Both the position numbers and the translations under genes were made by a program. From Tanytarsus gracilentus (Eukaryota; Arthropoda; Insecta; Diptera; Chironomidae): 64,000 nucleotides of DNA. The notes under the pieces are model-generated. The model had not been told where the DNA came from. It did no database searches and saw nothing but the letters and a program-made list of their open reading frames with translations. Positions 11,701 to 25,482 of the stretch are shown here, in pieces. Position 1 is the stretch's first letter; every line of letters starts with the position of its first letter. Location: the NCBI GenBank assembly GCA_038502055.1, contig JAXRKN010000040.1, forward strand, positions 3,162,001-3,226,000. Reading direction: 5' to 3'.

Positions 11701-14700
11701 AAATGATATTTTTTTCTGAAAAATACGTCAGCTGAATATTTTTGCTCAAGGGCAAGATTTTCCAGCTCCATGCGAGAGCCATCTTTAGTTTTTGTAGCAA
11801 AAGAACATGTGACATCACTCTATATAGTGCAAATATGCGATCAATTAATTGTTGAAAGTTAAGTTTTGGGTATTTCCAATTCCGATATTGCTGATAAGAT
11901 AGTTCTCATAAAACGTCACATATCGTCCGATGAGTTTGTGATTAGATTCGATCTACGTAATATTGGTGGAATAATGGCAGAGATGAAGCAGGAAAAGTGT
12001 AAAAAAAAGAATGTGTTATCATCGTATCAACACGAGCAGCAGTTATATCAGCTAGCGAAAAAAAAATATACTCAAACAATCGCACACATTTAAACGAATA
12101 TGATTGATACAACCGCTTCTTGAAAAATATTGCTGTATAGACAGTCAAGAAAAGTGTTCTTATCTTAAAAGTATATGAATTTAAAAGTGTGGAGTTTGCT
12201 GCTGATTCATTCAAGTCAATATAAAGTGCTCAAGTCGTAGCTTTAATTTTTTACCTAACAGTCTTTAATCAATGATCACTAAGTGACGATAAATGGATTG
12301 TAAGAAATAAATAAAATATGCATATGTTCCTAAAATAACATCGTCTTCTATTAAGTGTAGAAATATTGACGCTTCGTATGAATCGTTATGTACTTAAAAT
12401 GTGTGATGATTGACTTACGTGTTATCTATAGCAAGACGCAGATAATAATTATCGCTATACATTTTTTCTTTTCTATATACATCGAGCTGCCATGCGATTC
12501 TCATACATGCCTCTATTTATTTTACTCACTGCCACATTTTCTTTTCCACTGTTTAGTGATTTTCTACCCATTTCGCGCAATTCTGTCTGAGCGCTCCTTC
12601 GGTTTTGTGTGACTTTATTTCGAATCCGTAAAATTATTTTTATCAATCGTCTTTCTTTAAAAAATAAATTTTCTCCATCTGTTTGTAGAGCGAAAAAAAA
12701 TAAATATTGTGTAAGAAAGAAACATATTAAGTGCGGTTGTGAGGGTCAACTTTGTTGACTTGCATAAATTTGAAAATTGGAAGGAAGAAATAATAGCGAG
12801 AGTCCGTTTTCTGGTAAGAAATGATTCACGTGAAAAAAATTATTTCTTTCAGCAATTTACTGTATGCAAATTTTCAGATAAGGTTGTGGATGACGTCGTC
12901 AATAATAATTAAAATTCACACATGTGTGTTAAAGTTACTTTACTTTGCGGCCATAATACATCAATACACAATTAATTTGCGAGAAAAAAATTCCTATTTA
13001 AAGTCCAAGTCACACATAAAGGCCGGGAATCGCTCGGCGATAAGGAGGAAAAATAATAATTATATACGTTGATAACATTATTCACTCAATGTAGAATTGA
13101 TGTCAAATTTTTATTTTTCGAGTTATTTAAAGATTTTTCTCAGCTGATAGTGAATAATCAGGCACTTTCAATGACCTCGTAGCACAAGTTGTTACAGAAA
13201 TCTCTGTCCTATCCAAAAGCTCCTAATTGTGATTTACAAATGATAAAGAACAATCAATTCAAACGTGGCCACAATATTGCAATCAGTCAGAAATTTCATC
13301 CAACGTGTAGAGAAATTGTGAAAAAAATGAGAGAAATATTAATAAATATTAATTTTTTGTACCATCACGCCATACACCACACATGAAACTTCTGTGGGAG
13401 GGGGGAAGTTGAATATAAGTGAGCAAAAATGCTGATAACAGGAAAGTTTCACACACACAGCTGTGTTTGTGTGAGTCATTACTGCGTGTTCCCGGGTCTT
13501 GTGCAAATATTTGACTTTGAAATATATTTTTTTACTTTAAACGAAGAAAAAACACAGTTGAACGATATGTGGCTTCTTAAATTTATTTCTTCTTATTCAT
13601 GAATTCTCAATTTAGTTTATATTAAAACGGTGTATTTTTGACCAAAATATTTAACTCATAACATTGTGACTCATTAGAGAATTTTGTTTTTACTTTTGCT
13701 TTTTTTGAGGCTGATGGTGGATTTTAATTGAGCAATAATGTTTAACAAAAATTAATTTTTTATATATTTTTTAAAAAGAACAAATTTATGTGCGTTCACT
13801 TTCTAAAAGTCTATGTCAAAACTAAGAATAAAAGTTGGCAATCAATTGATGATGATGTTCATACACCAAACGAAAAAATGTTGTCAATAGATTTTTTTTT
13901 TGTAAATTCATCTCATTGCTCTCTTTCATGTGATTTGAATGAGAATAATTGAAACTAATTAAGATAGTGACAGCGGGATGTTCATGTCTGACATTTTTTA
14001 CTTAAAATTGCAAATGACGTCAATGAGTCACTAGTAAAAACTATATTGAATAACTTGAAATGATTTTCATATCGTAATACAGCCTGCACTACTTTTTTTA
14101 ATTGTTTTATACATAACAAGTGTAAAAGAGTTTTAATGATCCAATCAAAAATTTGTAAACAGTCAAAAAAGCAGTTGCAGAGAAGGAGTGTGAAACAAAC
14201 AAATAAATCTTTTTCGAATGATGTAATGGCATGGCATGAGCGGAGAGCTCTGATGATGATAAATTTTATTCCAACAATAACATTGCCGACTCTACACTCG
14301 ATTAATGAGGAGTCACTTTTTGAAATGACGTCAGATTTCATCTTTTAAAAAACTGTAAAGTTTTTAGTGATGCATTCATTTATTGCGACATGATTCGTGT
14401 CGTAAACTTTAATTAAACTTCAACGATGCATGTAAAACTTGAAGTGACGTCATTCAAGCATCAATAAGTTGACTAATTTAGTTAAAAGTTAACAATCCTA
14501 CAACTATTTTAAGAGACAAGAAAAAATGGATTAAAACTAATACACAAAAAGTAGAAATACATGCGCACATGAGCCCACAATATATATCTGACAATTGAGA
14601 TTACCGGTTTTTAAAAAAGTCACACTTTAGTCATGCATGGAAATGAAAACAGCAAGCTGACGAGAGTATCAAGTTGTGTATGCGAGACCGATGAAGTCAA

Positions 14701-17700
14701 CAACGAGCAGTCGGTTTGGTTCGAGTATTAATCATACTATATGAATTTCTGGTTTTAAAAACATGCCTTATTGGTGCGGAATAAAATAGCATGTGGATCA
14801 TAATAAATATCAAATTAATTGAACACGTTCTCCACTCTTTCGAGAGTGTATTCAAGCTAAAAATGTTCTTATACGTTTATCGATTTAAATGTGCTGTCTT
14901 TTCAGAGGTTTCTCGTATGTTCTTGCACAAAAATGCATTGTAGTGCGCCTCGACCACAACTTGTCTGGTGACTTACTCATTTCTAGGCATCACATTACTT
15001 GAATTTTTGCATAAATGCAAAGTAAATTTTTTAAAAGAAATCGACAATTGCTCTTTAGATTTCACATTCTCTCCGACATAAAATATTGGTGGCGGCGACA
15101 GTAAACTTGTACAAAATTAAATCAGGTCGATTATTTCAAAAATTTAGCTTTTTTCAATAGCACATTGTTGGTAAATATAAGTTATTGACTCCCGCGTGAA
15201 TATTTATTAAATTGCATTCCACTTTTGCTCCATTCTTCTAATAATGTTTTCAAACTAAACGCTTGATTGTTATTCTTAATTAAGAAATATATTTCTCGTA
15301 GAAATGGAGTTTGATTCACTGACGTCATTCAATGTAGCATGGAGTTCTCGCTTATCAGCTCTATAAAAATAATGTGGAACTTAAACAGTTCTGCTTTATC
15401 AGTGAGAGCAGAGCAAGAAAAATATTTTAATGAAATTGAATTAGCTTCAAATAAACTCACATTAAAATCAAGAACATATTCATAAAGTGATATCGAGAGC
15501 AAAAGATGTGTGTATGAATCACAAATTAAAGAGACGCATTGTCAATTCAATTGTGGGTCATTTATTTTTATCACCATTTCAGCAACTGTTCATGTGACGT
15601 TTTATACCAACCGTTTCGAGCAAAAAAGAAGCATTAAGAAGCGACAATTTGTAATTTGCATAAATTATGTGGATGATTTGCGACTCAATGTATGAATTGA
15701 AGAACATTAAAAAACTGTATAAAATATCCACTTATATGTGAGCAGGATTTCTCTTCATTACACTTCTCATTACTCATTAAATTAAATTAAACGTCATGGA
15801 AACAATAATTAAATCAGATAGCTTTGATGTCATATGACAGAGATCGGAGTCTCCCTCTGAACAGACTAAATGAAAACAAAAATGTAAGGGAATTTCTACC
15901 TCCATGTGCTCGTGCTCATTCATGTGCTTTCTGACACCATCAATGACGACTCGAATGTTTCATTCATTTAACTTTTCACTGGTGTATGATGAGCGTGCTT
16001 AAAAGTATTTGTTGAAAATTAATGAAGAGCACTATACTTGCATTTTGATAATTTAAGGAAATGGTTAAAATTTTTTAGCACCTTATTGGCAAAATACACC
16101 GTTCACTTTATGCTTCTTAATAAATTTTCAATACTTTTCCCGATGCGTGAAACAATATTATACAATAAAGTATGTTAAGAGCTCTGAATTGATAAAAATC
16201 GACAAAATTCAAGGTTATACTTGATCATGATCAGAGTAAAAAAAGAAAGTCGAGGAATTCCTTTACGAATGTATGTAGTTTGTGTCGAGCGCCAATTGAC
16301 TCATTCGTTAGTTTTTGATAAACTAGTTGTAGAGAATCACGATTGAATTAAAATCGAGAGAGAATTATATCACTGTATGGTCACAATTTATTTTTAACAA
16401 AACGAAATTCCATCATGAACAAAAAATTTTGCTTACTGCTGTGCCATCAGAAAAAAAATAAGTGTGAAGTAATACGAATTGAAAAGTAAATATCGTCCGA
16501 AGAAGAAAAAATATCACACAATAGACTTACGCGATATGGTAATCGAAGTTTTTATTTACTTACATTCACATTCATAAATGTCATGAAAGATGTTTTCAGT
16601 GGCCGGAAACTTGAGTACAATTTTAATTTATGCAAATTTCTTTATACTCGCTGAAAATCGCTTGAAAAAGTCCATTTGAAATCTTTTTTCATTTGCTTCG
16701 TAAAAGTACATGTGCATTAATGATAAGAGACAATATTCGCGATTATCGAGAATCTTTTTAAAATTAAAAATGTGTGAAGTTTGAAGATGGGAAAACTATT
16801 CCGGAGAATAGCGAATGAAATCGAATCATCATTTAGCGAGAATATATTAAAATGAGGGGGGAAATCTCGAAAGACTACATCATGTGAACGGATAAAATCC
16901 GTGTTATTTCTGAATCCATATATTTGCCTTTAAAATCATCATGATTCGTTTATATTATATATTAAAATTTAAATAAACGCGAGACACTAAGTGATGATAC
17001 GGTCGCTGTCTCATCTTTAAGTTTTCGTACAAATTTTGCACGTATGATTCCGTTTTAAATGAACTATAATTGAAGTGTCTAACAAAAATAGCTTAACATA
17101 TACTTGTCAAGATTTTTTTTTCGAGCTTGTTGTTGTCGTGTGTGCTCTCTGCTATTCATACATCCACATATTATTGTTAATCGTCGACGAATAAACGACG
17201 TTTCACTGTCGCTATTATTATTATTTTTCATTTTAGTGGCGGTAGCGTGCGCATAGAGTACTGATTTCTTTAATTTTAATAAAAGTCTTTGCGCAAATTT
17301 GCAAAATTTATTCATTTTATACTTTGCGCTATACAAATAAAAAGAAAGAAATTTAATTCAATTGCAAGTTACTAAAGTGAGCAAAATAAATTTTTGTGAC
17401 AAAGTCTCATTTTGTGATGCTGGCGTTCAAAGAGCAGAAAAAAGTTTAGCCTTTTAAATCCGCAAAATCGTATATACATATATGAGTTAAAAAGCGTTTT
17501 GCTGGGCTATTAATAAAATACGACCGGTCTGGAATTTCAAGATTTGCGCTAGATGGAGCAATGGAGGGGCAACATATGGCGACAGTATGGTAATTAAAAG
17601 AGTCTGTTATGACGGAATAATCTAGCTATTTTTTTCTCTCTCATTCATTCGACTCGGCTTTTTTGTTTATTAAAAGTCCTCGAGCACCAAAGTATTGTAC

Positions 17701-20700
17701 ATTCGGGAGAGAAAAAAATTCTTAACGAGACTCCGCGTGTCCAAACTTATTAATCTTAACGTGCAACCATTATGTAACATAATTCACTGGAATTTATTTA
17801 CTTGTATTACGAACATATGAAAATTTGACATTGAATCTTTAGACTGTCAATAATGCATTCATTAGTAATTTGGCTAATTATATAATTTAATAATCTTCAC
17901 ATTAGTTGCATGCTAATCAGTCCCCAACAAAAATTAAAAACCAATGGCGTGTAGGCAATATCGACAAAAAATCACGTCATCAAAAATTTTAAAATTCATC
18001 GGACCACAGAAAAGCAAAAAGAACTTATAAAAGAAAAATATTACGCGGTAGCTTCCAACAAATACAACTAAACACACTCACATATATTTTTTTCGTCTTG
18101 ATTGGGGTTCTTCCACATTGACCTTAGCTTGAAATTGCGAAGTCAAGAATTAAATTTAAATGAAATTAACCTATAAATACTCCATTGCGTATCGTTAATT
18201 AATTTTTCCTATTTTTTTACAGACGATCCTGGTGGAACAGAGGAAGGGATACTGAACGATCGCCATCATAGTAGTAGTAGAAATTTAACAAATCGTACAA
18301 ACGGGATCAACGTGAATTTTTTGAAGGCTTCTAAGGACCAAGCATCGGTTATCGATAATTTAGTCTCATCCGCATCGTCAGTTCAATATTCTAATTTCCC
18401 CGCGACGAATAATACAGCAACAACTGCATCAGTAACAATTTTAAATAATAATAACGACTCAAAGTACCTGCATAAAAAATTCAAAAAATTTTGTGCCACT
18501 GTAGATAGTAATCAAGAAACAAATCATCAAAATAAAAGTTATAGCCATACAAGTGATATCAGCAAGGTCGTGGAAAGTGCGGCTACGGCAGCAAATTCAA
18601 ACAACACCGGTTTACTGATTAATAATAATAATAGCGAGACTGTCGAGGATAAGAATAGTTGGTCGCATAACAGCCATCATCAAGTCACGCAAGTGCCATC
18701 GCAGACACCAAAACATCTACAGACAACCGACGAGGAAAAGCAACTGGTGAAGGATATTATCGATATCAATAATGAAAATTTCATGCATCAGGGTGTCAAC
18801 TATGCTGCTTCTAGCTTTCTAATTACTCCCAATCCATCGAGTGGAAGTGTTGGTGTCAGCAACGGGAATATTGTGACAACGCTAGGAAATCACAACACAA
18901 ACTTTCAGCTCAATGAAATTCGTCATAAAGTAGTGTCCAGTCAAGAGGCAAGTGCTTTCAATCAAACCGCCAACGGTAATTTTGTGATCATCAATAGCCA
19001 TCCATTATCGGATTATCCATTTGCTGCTCATCAAACTCAACAGCAGCCGCTGCAACAACAACACTCTGCCATTTCTCTTTCAACAAGTGTGCCAACATCT
19101 TCGTCCTTGACAACAACAAGTGGATCGCTGACGTCATCATCATCGGGAAGTTCCACGCCAGGTCGATATATTTGTCCCTATTGCCAACTCAATTGTGCGA
19201 AGCCGTCTGTGCTTCAAAAGCATATAAGAGCTCACACCAACGAGCGACCATATCCATGCACGCCTTGTGGATTTGCTTTTAAGACGAAAAGCAATCTCTA
19301 TAAACACTGTCGGCAAGTTATCGATTAAAATAATTTTTTATCAGTTAAATTTTTGCGTTTAATTGAATCATTTTTAATTTAATTCCAATGGCGCCTTGTG
19401 TCTGTCTATATACATGGTGTCATTTGAAATGATGATGTGAATTATATTATACAGAAATAAAAGCAATACTAATGATATTTTTTTTCTCTTCTTACTAACA
19501 GATCTCGTGCTCACATTCAACGAACGGACCCGACAAATGTTGGATTGATTACAGCTTCAATTGAAGAAGACGGGTGTTCCTTAGAATCGGGTGATATTGA
19601 TGAGACAGACTTACTCTCATCGCAAAATGAAAGTGTAAGTGTAAATTCAATTTGTGAAATAAAAATTAAGACTAATAAGACTCTTTTATCAGTTAAATCA
19701 TCATCGACTTTCATCGCCATTATTAACCATGGAGAGTCAATTGAATGGAAACTTTGGTGAAAATTCCTCATCATCATCCTCAAATTCCTCAAGTGCCGTG
19801 CTATATCCAGTGAATTCATCCAGTGATACTTCGTCTGTGACCACTAAGCCATACAAGCCGAAGTTTCATAACTATAAGAAACTAGATTTATCCAAGACTA
19901 ATGCCTTGCAAATTTCCACGGCTCCCATCTCCACACCCCCAACACCGTCAACACCCTCATTTTTTAGCACTAATGTTGGAAATTTGGTTAGTTTAAAAAA
20001 AATGATTTAATTTTCTTCAACTCATTCTCTAATGGTTTTTTTAGACACCTCAAATAATTGAAGAGCGTATCAGCAGAATCATAAGTGATAATGAAGCCAT
20101 TATTGATAACGTTGAAGCGCTACTTCAGAAAAAATATCACAAGATAACGGGAATACAAAGAAACTTGTCGACTTCGTCGAGTGTGAATAGTTTTCCAGCA
20201 GCTACCACATCTGCGGATCAAGCAACACAGTCAAATTCAAAATTAGCACTTGCTTTGCTAAAACAGCAACAACAACAGAAGCAGCACGATGAAGAAATTT
20301 TGAGATATCAAATGACGACACAACCCCTAAATTTAATCAAAATGCAAGAGCCTTTGAGTGTGGACGTCGGAAGTATTGTGAGCAGTGCCATTCCAAAGAA
20401 AAAGTATTTCAATGAAAATTCGGCACCATTGGTGATAACAACACAAAATCCCCAAGACATTATCATCATTCAACCAGCTCAGCTGCAACAAATGCAAGAG
20501 AAACCTTCACAGCTTGTCATTCCTACAAGTCACCCTCAAAATCCAGAAGGTTCAATTATAAAAGACCTGTTGCTGAATTCGAAGAATTTCGGAGCCATTG
20601 ATGGAGAGGCCGGCGATGGAACTTATACGTGTCCGACGTGTAAGGTTTCATTTCGCGGTGCAGAAATACTTAAATATCATCTCATTTGTCATTGCGGAGA

Positions 20701-23700
20701 TGAGAGCATTATCTCACGATCGGCGCCAATAAGTCCAACGTCGTCTAATAATAATAACAGCAACGCCTCATCACCTTACCACCCTCGCTCGAGCAACGAA
20801 AAACATTCACCGTCTAGTTTAAGTACTATTGCGCATTCACAAATAAGGCCAACGAACAGTGTAATTTCTCCTCGCACTCCTTCGAGCTTACAAAAACTTG
20901 CCAAGTCTCAGCTGAAAGTTCCGAAACAAAAACCCGACAACATTGTGATAAGTCCAGCGATATCTGCTATTAAAATTACTGCCAATAATCAACAGGCATT
21001 GATAAAAAATCCGCTGCCGTCACCTGGACCACTTTTAGGAAATACTCGTTTGGTGGACAAACGATTTGAGGAAGAGTTTAATGTAATGAAGCAAAAACTA
21101 GAATATCAATCGAGTTCGAATGAGAAAAAGGTTTCACCATTTTTTGATATGAAATTCATGCATGAGAAATTAGCGCAGTCAAAAAACTTTTCGTCAGGCG
21201 GAAGCTTTGTTGCACTCGAAAGCTCAAATGAAATGCAAACCGAAGACATAAGTCCAAACATAATGATGCAGTGCGGACTTTCGGGTGGAATTCTGGAAGT
21301 GCCGCTAAAGAAAGAACCATCACCAAATGATCATCCGCCAATAACGCCCAAATTAATTGTCACCATCACACCCACCCTCACACCGACATTGACCACAAAT
21401 ACAACTTTATTTACAGTTGGAGGAAAGAATCACTTTCAATTTCCACCTTCAGTTAGTATTTACAATCCGCTCACGCTGCCGCTTTTATCATCTCAACAAG
21501 CGTGCGGAACTCAGTCGATCGTTCATGGAGGTCGAGTTATACCGTATGTGCCGGGCATTCCTGGACCAAATACAATGTCTATCGTCAATAAAAATGATCT
21601 TCCGCCACCGCCGGCACCATTGAAAGATAAACGCTTAAATTCACCATCGATGAAACAAAACGGAATAATTGCTCCGCGTGAAGTTTCACCAAGTGCCATG
21701 CCGCGACCTAATGGAGTGCTCGCCAAAAAGAAATCTTTTAATTTCGCTCGAATTGCTGAAAATTTAGAGGCGAGAGGAAAAAAATCGCCGGAAGGAAATG
21801 AGTCGCGTGATGAGACAATGAAGGAATCGAAAACTGCATTTTTACGACCCACAAGTTTGCCACTTAAACCTGGCACTTTCACACCAAAGCAACATCATGG
21901 CATAACACCAACAGCAAATACACTGCCTCTTATCTCGCCCGAAACACCGCGACCTTCAAAATCATGTGTACAGCTTTATCTCAACGGACATGCGTACACA
22001 TATTTGGGCCTAAAATCGAGCACGAAGCCATTCTACTGTACGGTCAATAAGCCGCAGCCGTCATACATTCAAAATCAACACAAGCTCTCGATGTATAGTA
22101 ATTGGCAAATCTATAATGGCAATAATCCAAACATCTTTGATCTTTCGCCTTTCTCTGCGATGAGTCTCTACGATAGTCGTCAGAGATCATCAAAATATGC
22201 TGTTGCTATGGAAGATAAGAAGGAGCTGGTGTCTCTCGTAGAAATGCAATCGGTCAAAGTGACGCCAAGTATTGTGCCAACAAATTATCAGGTTCAGCAA
22301 ATCACAATTAAAGATGAACATGCGCCACCGAATAATAATATTACTCCTCCAATGAACCACTCAAATATGGCGAGTTATGATCATGGTGAAGAATATACTT
22401 ACATTAGAGGACGTGGTCGAGGAAAGTACATTTGTCAAGAGTGCGGAATTCGCTGTAAGAAGCCATCAATGTTGAAAAAACACATTCGAACGCATACGGA
22501 TTTGAGACCCTACACCTGCTCATATTGTGAATTTAGGTAAGATAAAGAAAAAAGTTCCTTCTGAATGTGCACTAAAAACGTCTTATTTTTAGTTTTAAAA
22601 CAAAGGGAAATTTAACTAAACATATGAAATCAAAAGCTCACTTTAAAAAGTGCTCAGAGCTCGGTATTAGTCCTATTCCAACTATGCCGGATGATGATAT
22701 GAACGATTTTGATGATTGCAGTGAATCAAGTCGAAGGATGACGAATGGAAAAGATGAGAGCAGTCGATGTGACTCTGAGACGGAGGATAATGACTCAGAA
22801 GACGATCTCGACGATGACTCGGGAGATGAAGGTAAAATTTATTTGCTTAAATGTCTTTAAAAAATGTTATAATTGGAAATTTTGCAGACACCGACGAATC
22901 GAAGAGCCGCATGCCGGAACATGAAGCCGCTCAACTTCTTCTCTCACTCTCCAATCATGCCGGAACTAGACCGCCTTCCGAAAACTCAATGCCACTTACT
23001 CATCAGCCGATTGCTCAAAATGATCGTTCAGAATCGAGCGCAGTGCCGAGAAGTCGAATTATCTTCTCGCAAAGCAAACCTGGAGATTTTGATTTTCACG
23101 AAATGGGCATTAAATATTATTCCGATCCTTCGCTTAGTCATCCGAAAGATGTGCAAGTTCCTCGCATTGAAAGTTTTGATGAAAACGATGAAGACACTCC
23201 AATGGACTTGACGAAGAAAGCTCCTCCTCCTCCTCCTCCGCCTCAAAGTGCTCGAGTATCTCAAATTATCGCTACAATTTCGGGTCATGCCATACACAAT
23301 CAACTCGTGTCCAATACTGATAAAATTCCTTCGCATCATCAAGTGCAAGGAACAAGCATGAACTTTACGGATACAATTCAATACAGTGAAAGCTTCTTGC
23401 CTTCCGAATATCACATGGAGAGAGCTCTTAAGGATGCTCGAAATAAACAAATTCAGCAAGCTGGCAAAGTGTCTGAGTATGAGAGGGTACAAGAAACGCC
23501 AATACGAGAACAAAATAGGAAGCTCGAAGATAGTTTGCTCTTTGTCACAAAGAGCACCTCACAGCCACAAACATCGAGCAGTGTAAAAAGTGTAATGATG
23601 GATGCGCTCGCCGAGTTGGCAGCAAATTCTGATAAATTAGAAATCAAACCTGATGAGTCCAAAAATATTGCGAAGAATGTAGCATCAGAGTATTTAAAGT

Positions 23701-24599
23701 TGACTCAACAGAAAATTGTTCATCGGCAAGATGAAAACTCCGTTGAGAATTCGAGCGATCAAGAGACACAAGAGTCATCGTCAACGATCCTGTTAACACC
23801 TCAAAATATCGTTGTAGGAGAAGATGGATTTCATAAAAAAGTGCCGACAACAAGTACACTTTTCAATAACGATCCACTTCTGTACTCTCACCTGCAAGAC
23901 GACTCTGGACGGCCAGTTTGTGTTGTGTGCCAAAAGACTTTCCAAAAAGCTAGTCAACTTAAAATTCACATGAATATTCATTATATGGAGAGAAAGTATC
24001 GCTGCGAAGCGTGCAGTGTGAGTTTTCGCACGCAAGGACATCTACAGAAGCATGAGCGATCGGTTAGCCATCAAAATAAGGTTAACATGACATCAACTTT
24101 TGGTGTTCCAACAGTGTCAAATCCACGACCCTTTAAATGTAAGGATTGTAAAATTGCATTTAGAATTCATGGTCATTTGGCGAAGCATTTAAGAAGTAAG
24201 ATGCACGTTCTTAAACTAGAATGTCTACAGAAACTGCCATTCGGTACTTACGCTGAAATGGAGCGCGCTGGATTTAATTTAACTGATATTGATACGAGTG
24301 ATTGCGACAATTCGTTAATGAGTCTACGAACCTTGGCGAAGAAACTTAATGAAAAAGATCCGACAAAATTGGGTCCACTACCTCCGTTGCCAAACGACGA
24401 TTCAGGCGACTTTGATGAAAATTATGACAGTGACTCAAGTCTCAATGAAGAAGACAGTGTAATGCTCAAGAGAAAAATGATAATGGATGAATCTGAGTTT
24501 GAAAATATAAAGAAAATAAAGCAGACTGAAAGTCATGATCATGTGCCATCACATCCTAACATTAATGATGATGAAAAAAATGCATGTGCCAAAAACTAA
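5717..24599 (+). CDS. shn: Schnurri, large ZAS-type zinc-finger transcription factor of the Dpp/BMP pathway
   Basis: Schnurri (HIVEP family) forms a nuclear repressor complex with Mad/Medea and represses brinker. Coding exons are 5717-5735, 11031-11114, 18223-19312, 19502-19634, 19693-19986, 20045-22536, 22593-22831 and 22888-24599, giving 6063 nt or 2020 aa; fly Shn is about 2500 aa. Three zinc-finger groups are seen. The first ZAS pair (about residues 349-402) includes CAKPSVLQKHIRAH and GFAFKTKSNLYKHCRSRAH. A lone finger CPTCKVSFRG follows at about 733. The second ZAS pair (about 1333-1390) includes CGIRCKKPSMLKKHIRTH and FSFKTKGNLTKHMKSKAH. A C-terminal group lies at about 1793-1892, followed by the family block LPFGTYAEMERAG and LTDIDTSDC. 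PMDLTKK at about 1555 resembles a CtBP-docking motif. The first coding exon is only 19 nt. The intron after exon 3 uses a GC donor. Introns 1 and 2 are very long; the others are short. Confidence 0.96.
5736..11030 (+). other. shn intron 1 (5.3 kb), no gene seen
   Basis: The intron is bounded by a GTAAGT donor after the 19-nt exon and a pyrimidine-rich CAG acceptor. It contains only short low-complexity frames. A perfect CRE lies at 5857-5864, and AP-1-type TGAGTCA sites at 8564-8570 and 8768-8774. Enhancer content is plausible for a developmental regulator but unproven. Confidence 0.6.
5857..5864. promoter_or_regulatory. CRE palindrome TGACGTCA
   Basis: This perfect 8-bp CRE (bZIP site) lies about 120 bp inside shn intron 1, close to the presumed promoter. 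Confidence 0.5.
14015..14030. promoter_or_regulatory. Adjacent CRE and AP-1 sites
   Basis: TGACGTCA is followed after one base by TGAGTCA. It is the closest-packed member of the bZIP-site cluster in shn intron 2. Confidence 0.5.
14326..14333. promoter_or_regulatory. CRE palindrome TGACGTCA
   Basis: Perfect CRE in the shn intron 2 cluster. Confidence 0.45.
14445..14452. promoter_or_regulatory. CRE palindrome TGACGTCA
   Basis: Perfect CRE in the shn intron 2 cluster, 119 bp after the previous one. Confidence 0.45.
15320..15405 (+). promoter_or_regulatory. Possible internal shn promoter: CRE, TATA, initiator-like sites
   Basis: A perfect CRE (15320-15327) is followed by CTATAAAAATA at 15361-15371. 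Initiator-like ACAGTT lies near 15387 and ATCAGTG near 15399-15405. The spacing resembles a CRE-controlled TATA promoter in the sense orientation of shn. The motifs are short and transcription is not shown. Confidence 0.25.
19313..19501 (+). other. GC-AG intron in shn, inside the first ZAS finger pair
   Basis: Exon 3 ends CACTGTCG and the next bases are GCAAGT. No GT donor there restores the frame. Using the GC donor gives NLYKHCRSRAH, which completes the second zinc-finger histidine and matches the family. The intron is 189 bp and ends in TTACTAACAG. Confidence 0.85.
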
Positions 24600-25482
24600 A
24601 AAAACTACTTATATTATAATACGTTTCAACGATGAGAACATATCGGAGAAGATAGAAAAAAATATAACAGGATGCGACATTCTTCATCATGGCGCAATAT
24701 ATAAGAACCAAACACATTTTCGTACAAAAAATATAAGTTTTTCTTCCTACTTCTTAAAGAATATGTACGTAAAAAGATTAATTACGAAAACGGATATTTT
24801 TTCTGTGAAAAAATGCAGTTTTGATTGGAAAATGTCAACAACATTTAAATCTAATCTATCATGAAATGCATTTCATTTTGGCCGCGAGTTTAACTCGAGT
24901 AAATTTTAATTGTACAATATCAGATTGAAAAAGAAAATATCAAAATGGAAAAAACCACTGAAAAAGAATTTTCTCTTTTCGATTGACATTTTTTATAACA
25001 TACTGTCACATATCAAACTGATACAAATGAATTTTATAAGTTTTAAATCTTCCAATGACTTTTTTTACTTTTTAATTAAAATGTCTTCCACAAAAATTTA
25101 AACTTTTTCCTTTGCTAAAAATATTTTTAATTTTTGAAAAAAAAATAATGTGGTAATTCATTTCCTTATGGTCAATCTTGTGAATTTTTTTTGTGTATGG
25201 AATAATACAAATATGATTTAGAGTTAGAGAAAAAAATTATATGATAACATTTTGCTGTGGCTCTTTTTAAATGAGAAAAAAATGATTTCAAAAAAGGGAT
25301 TTGTAAATAGAGATAAATTGTATATGAATTCAATAATTTTAAGATATTAATTTTAAGAACATTCACAAAATCAGATTTTTACTTTTAAAGTAAATAAAAA
25401 AAAATTAAATGCAAAAAATCTTTTTTCTTTTAACCATTTCAGTCTTAGCAATCATATTTAAATTTTTGGTAATTTCTGCGAG
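24600..25482 (+). other. shn 3' UTR and short spacer
   Basis: AT-rich and without supportable coding frames. AATAAA at 25393-25398 is a candidate shn poly(A) signal, only 85 bp before the next gene's start codon on the same strand. Confidence 0.5.

Larger units (their letters stand above)
11115..18222 (+). other. shn intron 2 (7.1 kb), no gene seen; rich in bZIP motifs
   Basis: The intron runs from a GTACGA donor to a TTTTTTTACAG acceptor. No coding frame with domain support was found. It contains four perfect CREs and several TGASTCA sites: 13472-13478, 13667-13673, 14024-14030 and 16297-16303. It also holds a CRE/TATA arrangement at 15320-15405 that could be an internal promoter. Confidence 0.6.

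Noticed and set aside
19313..19328. shn exon 3 ending in a stop after KHCRQVID
   Set aside because: It breaks the second ZAS finger. The GC-AG splice gives the expected SRAH ending.
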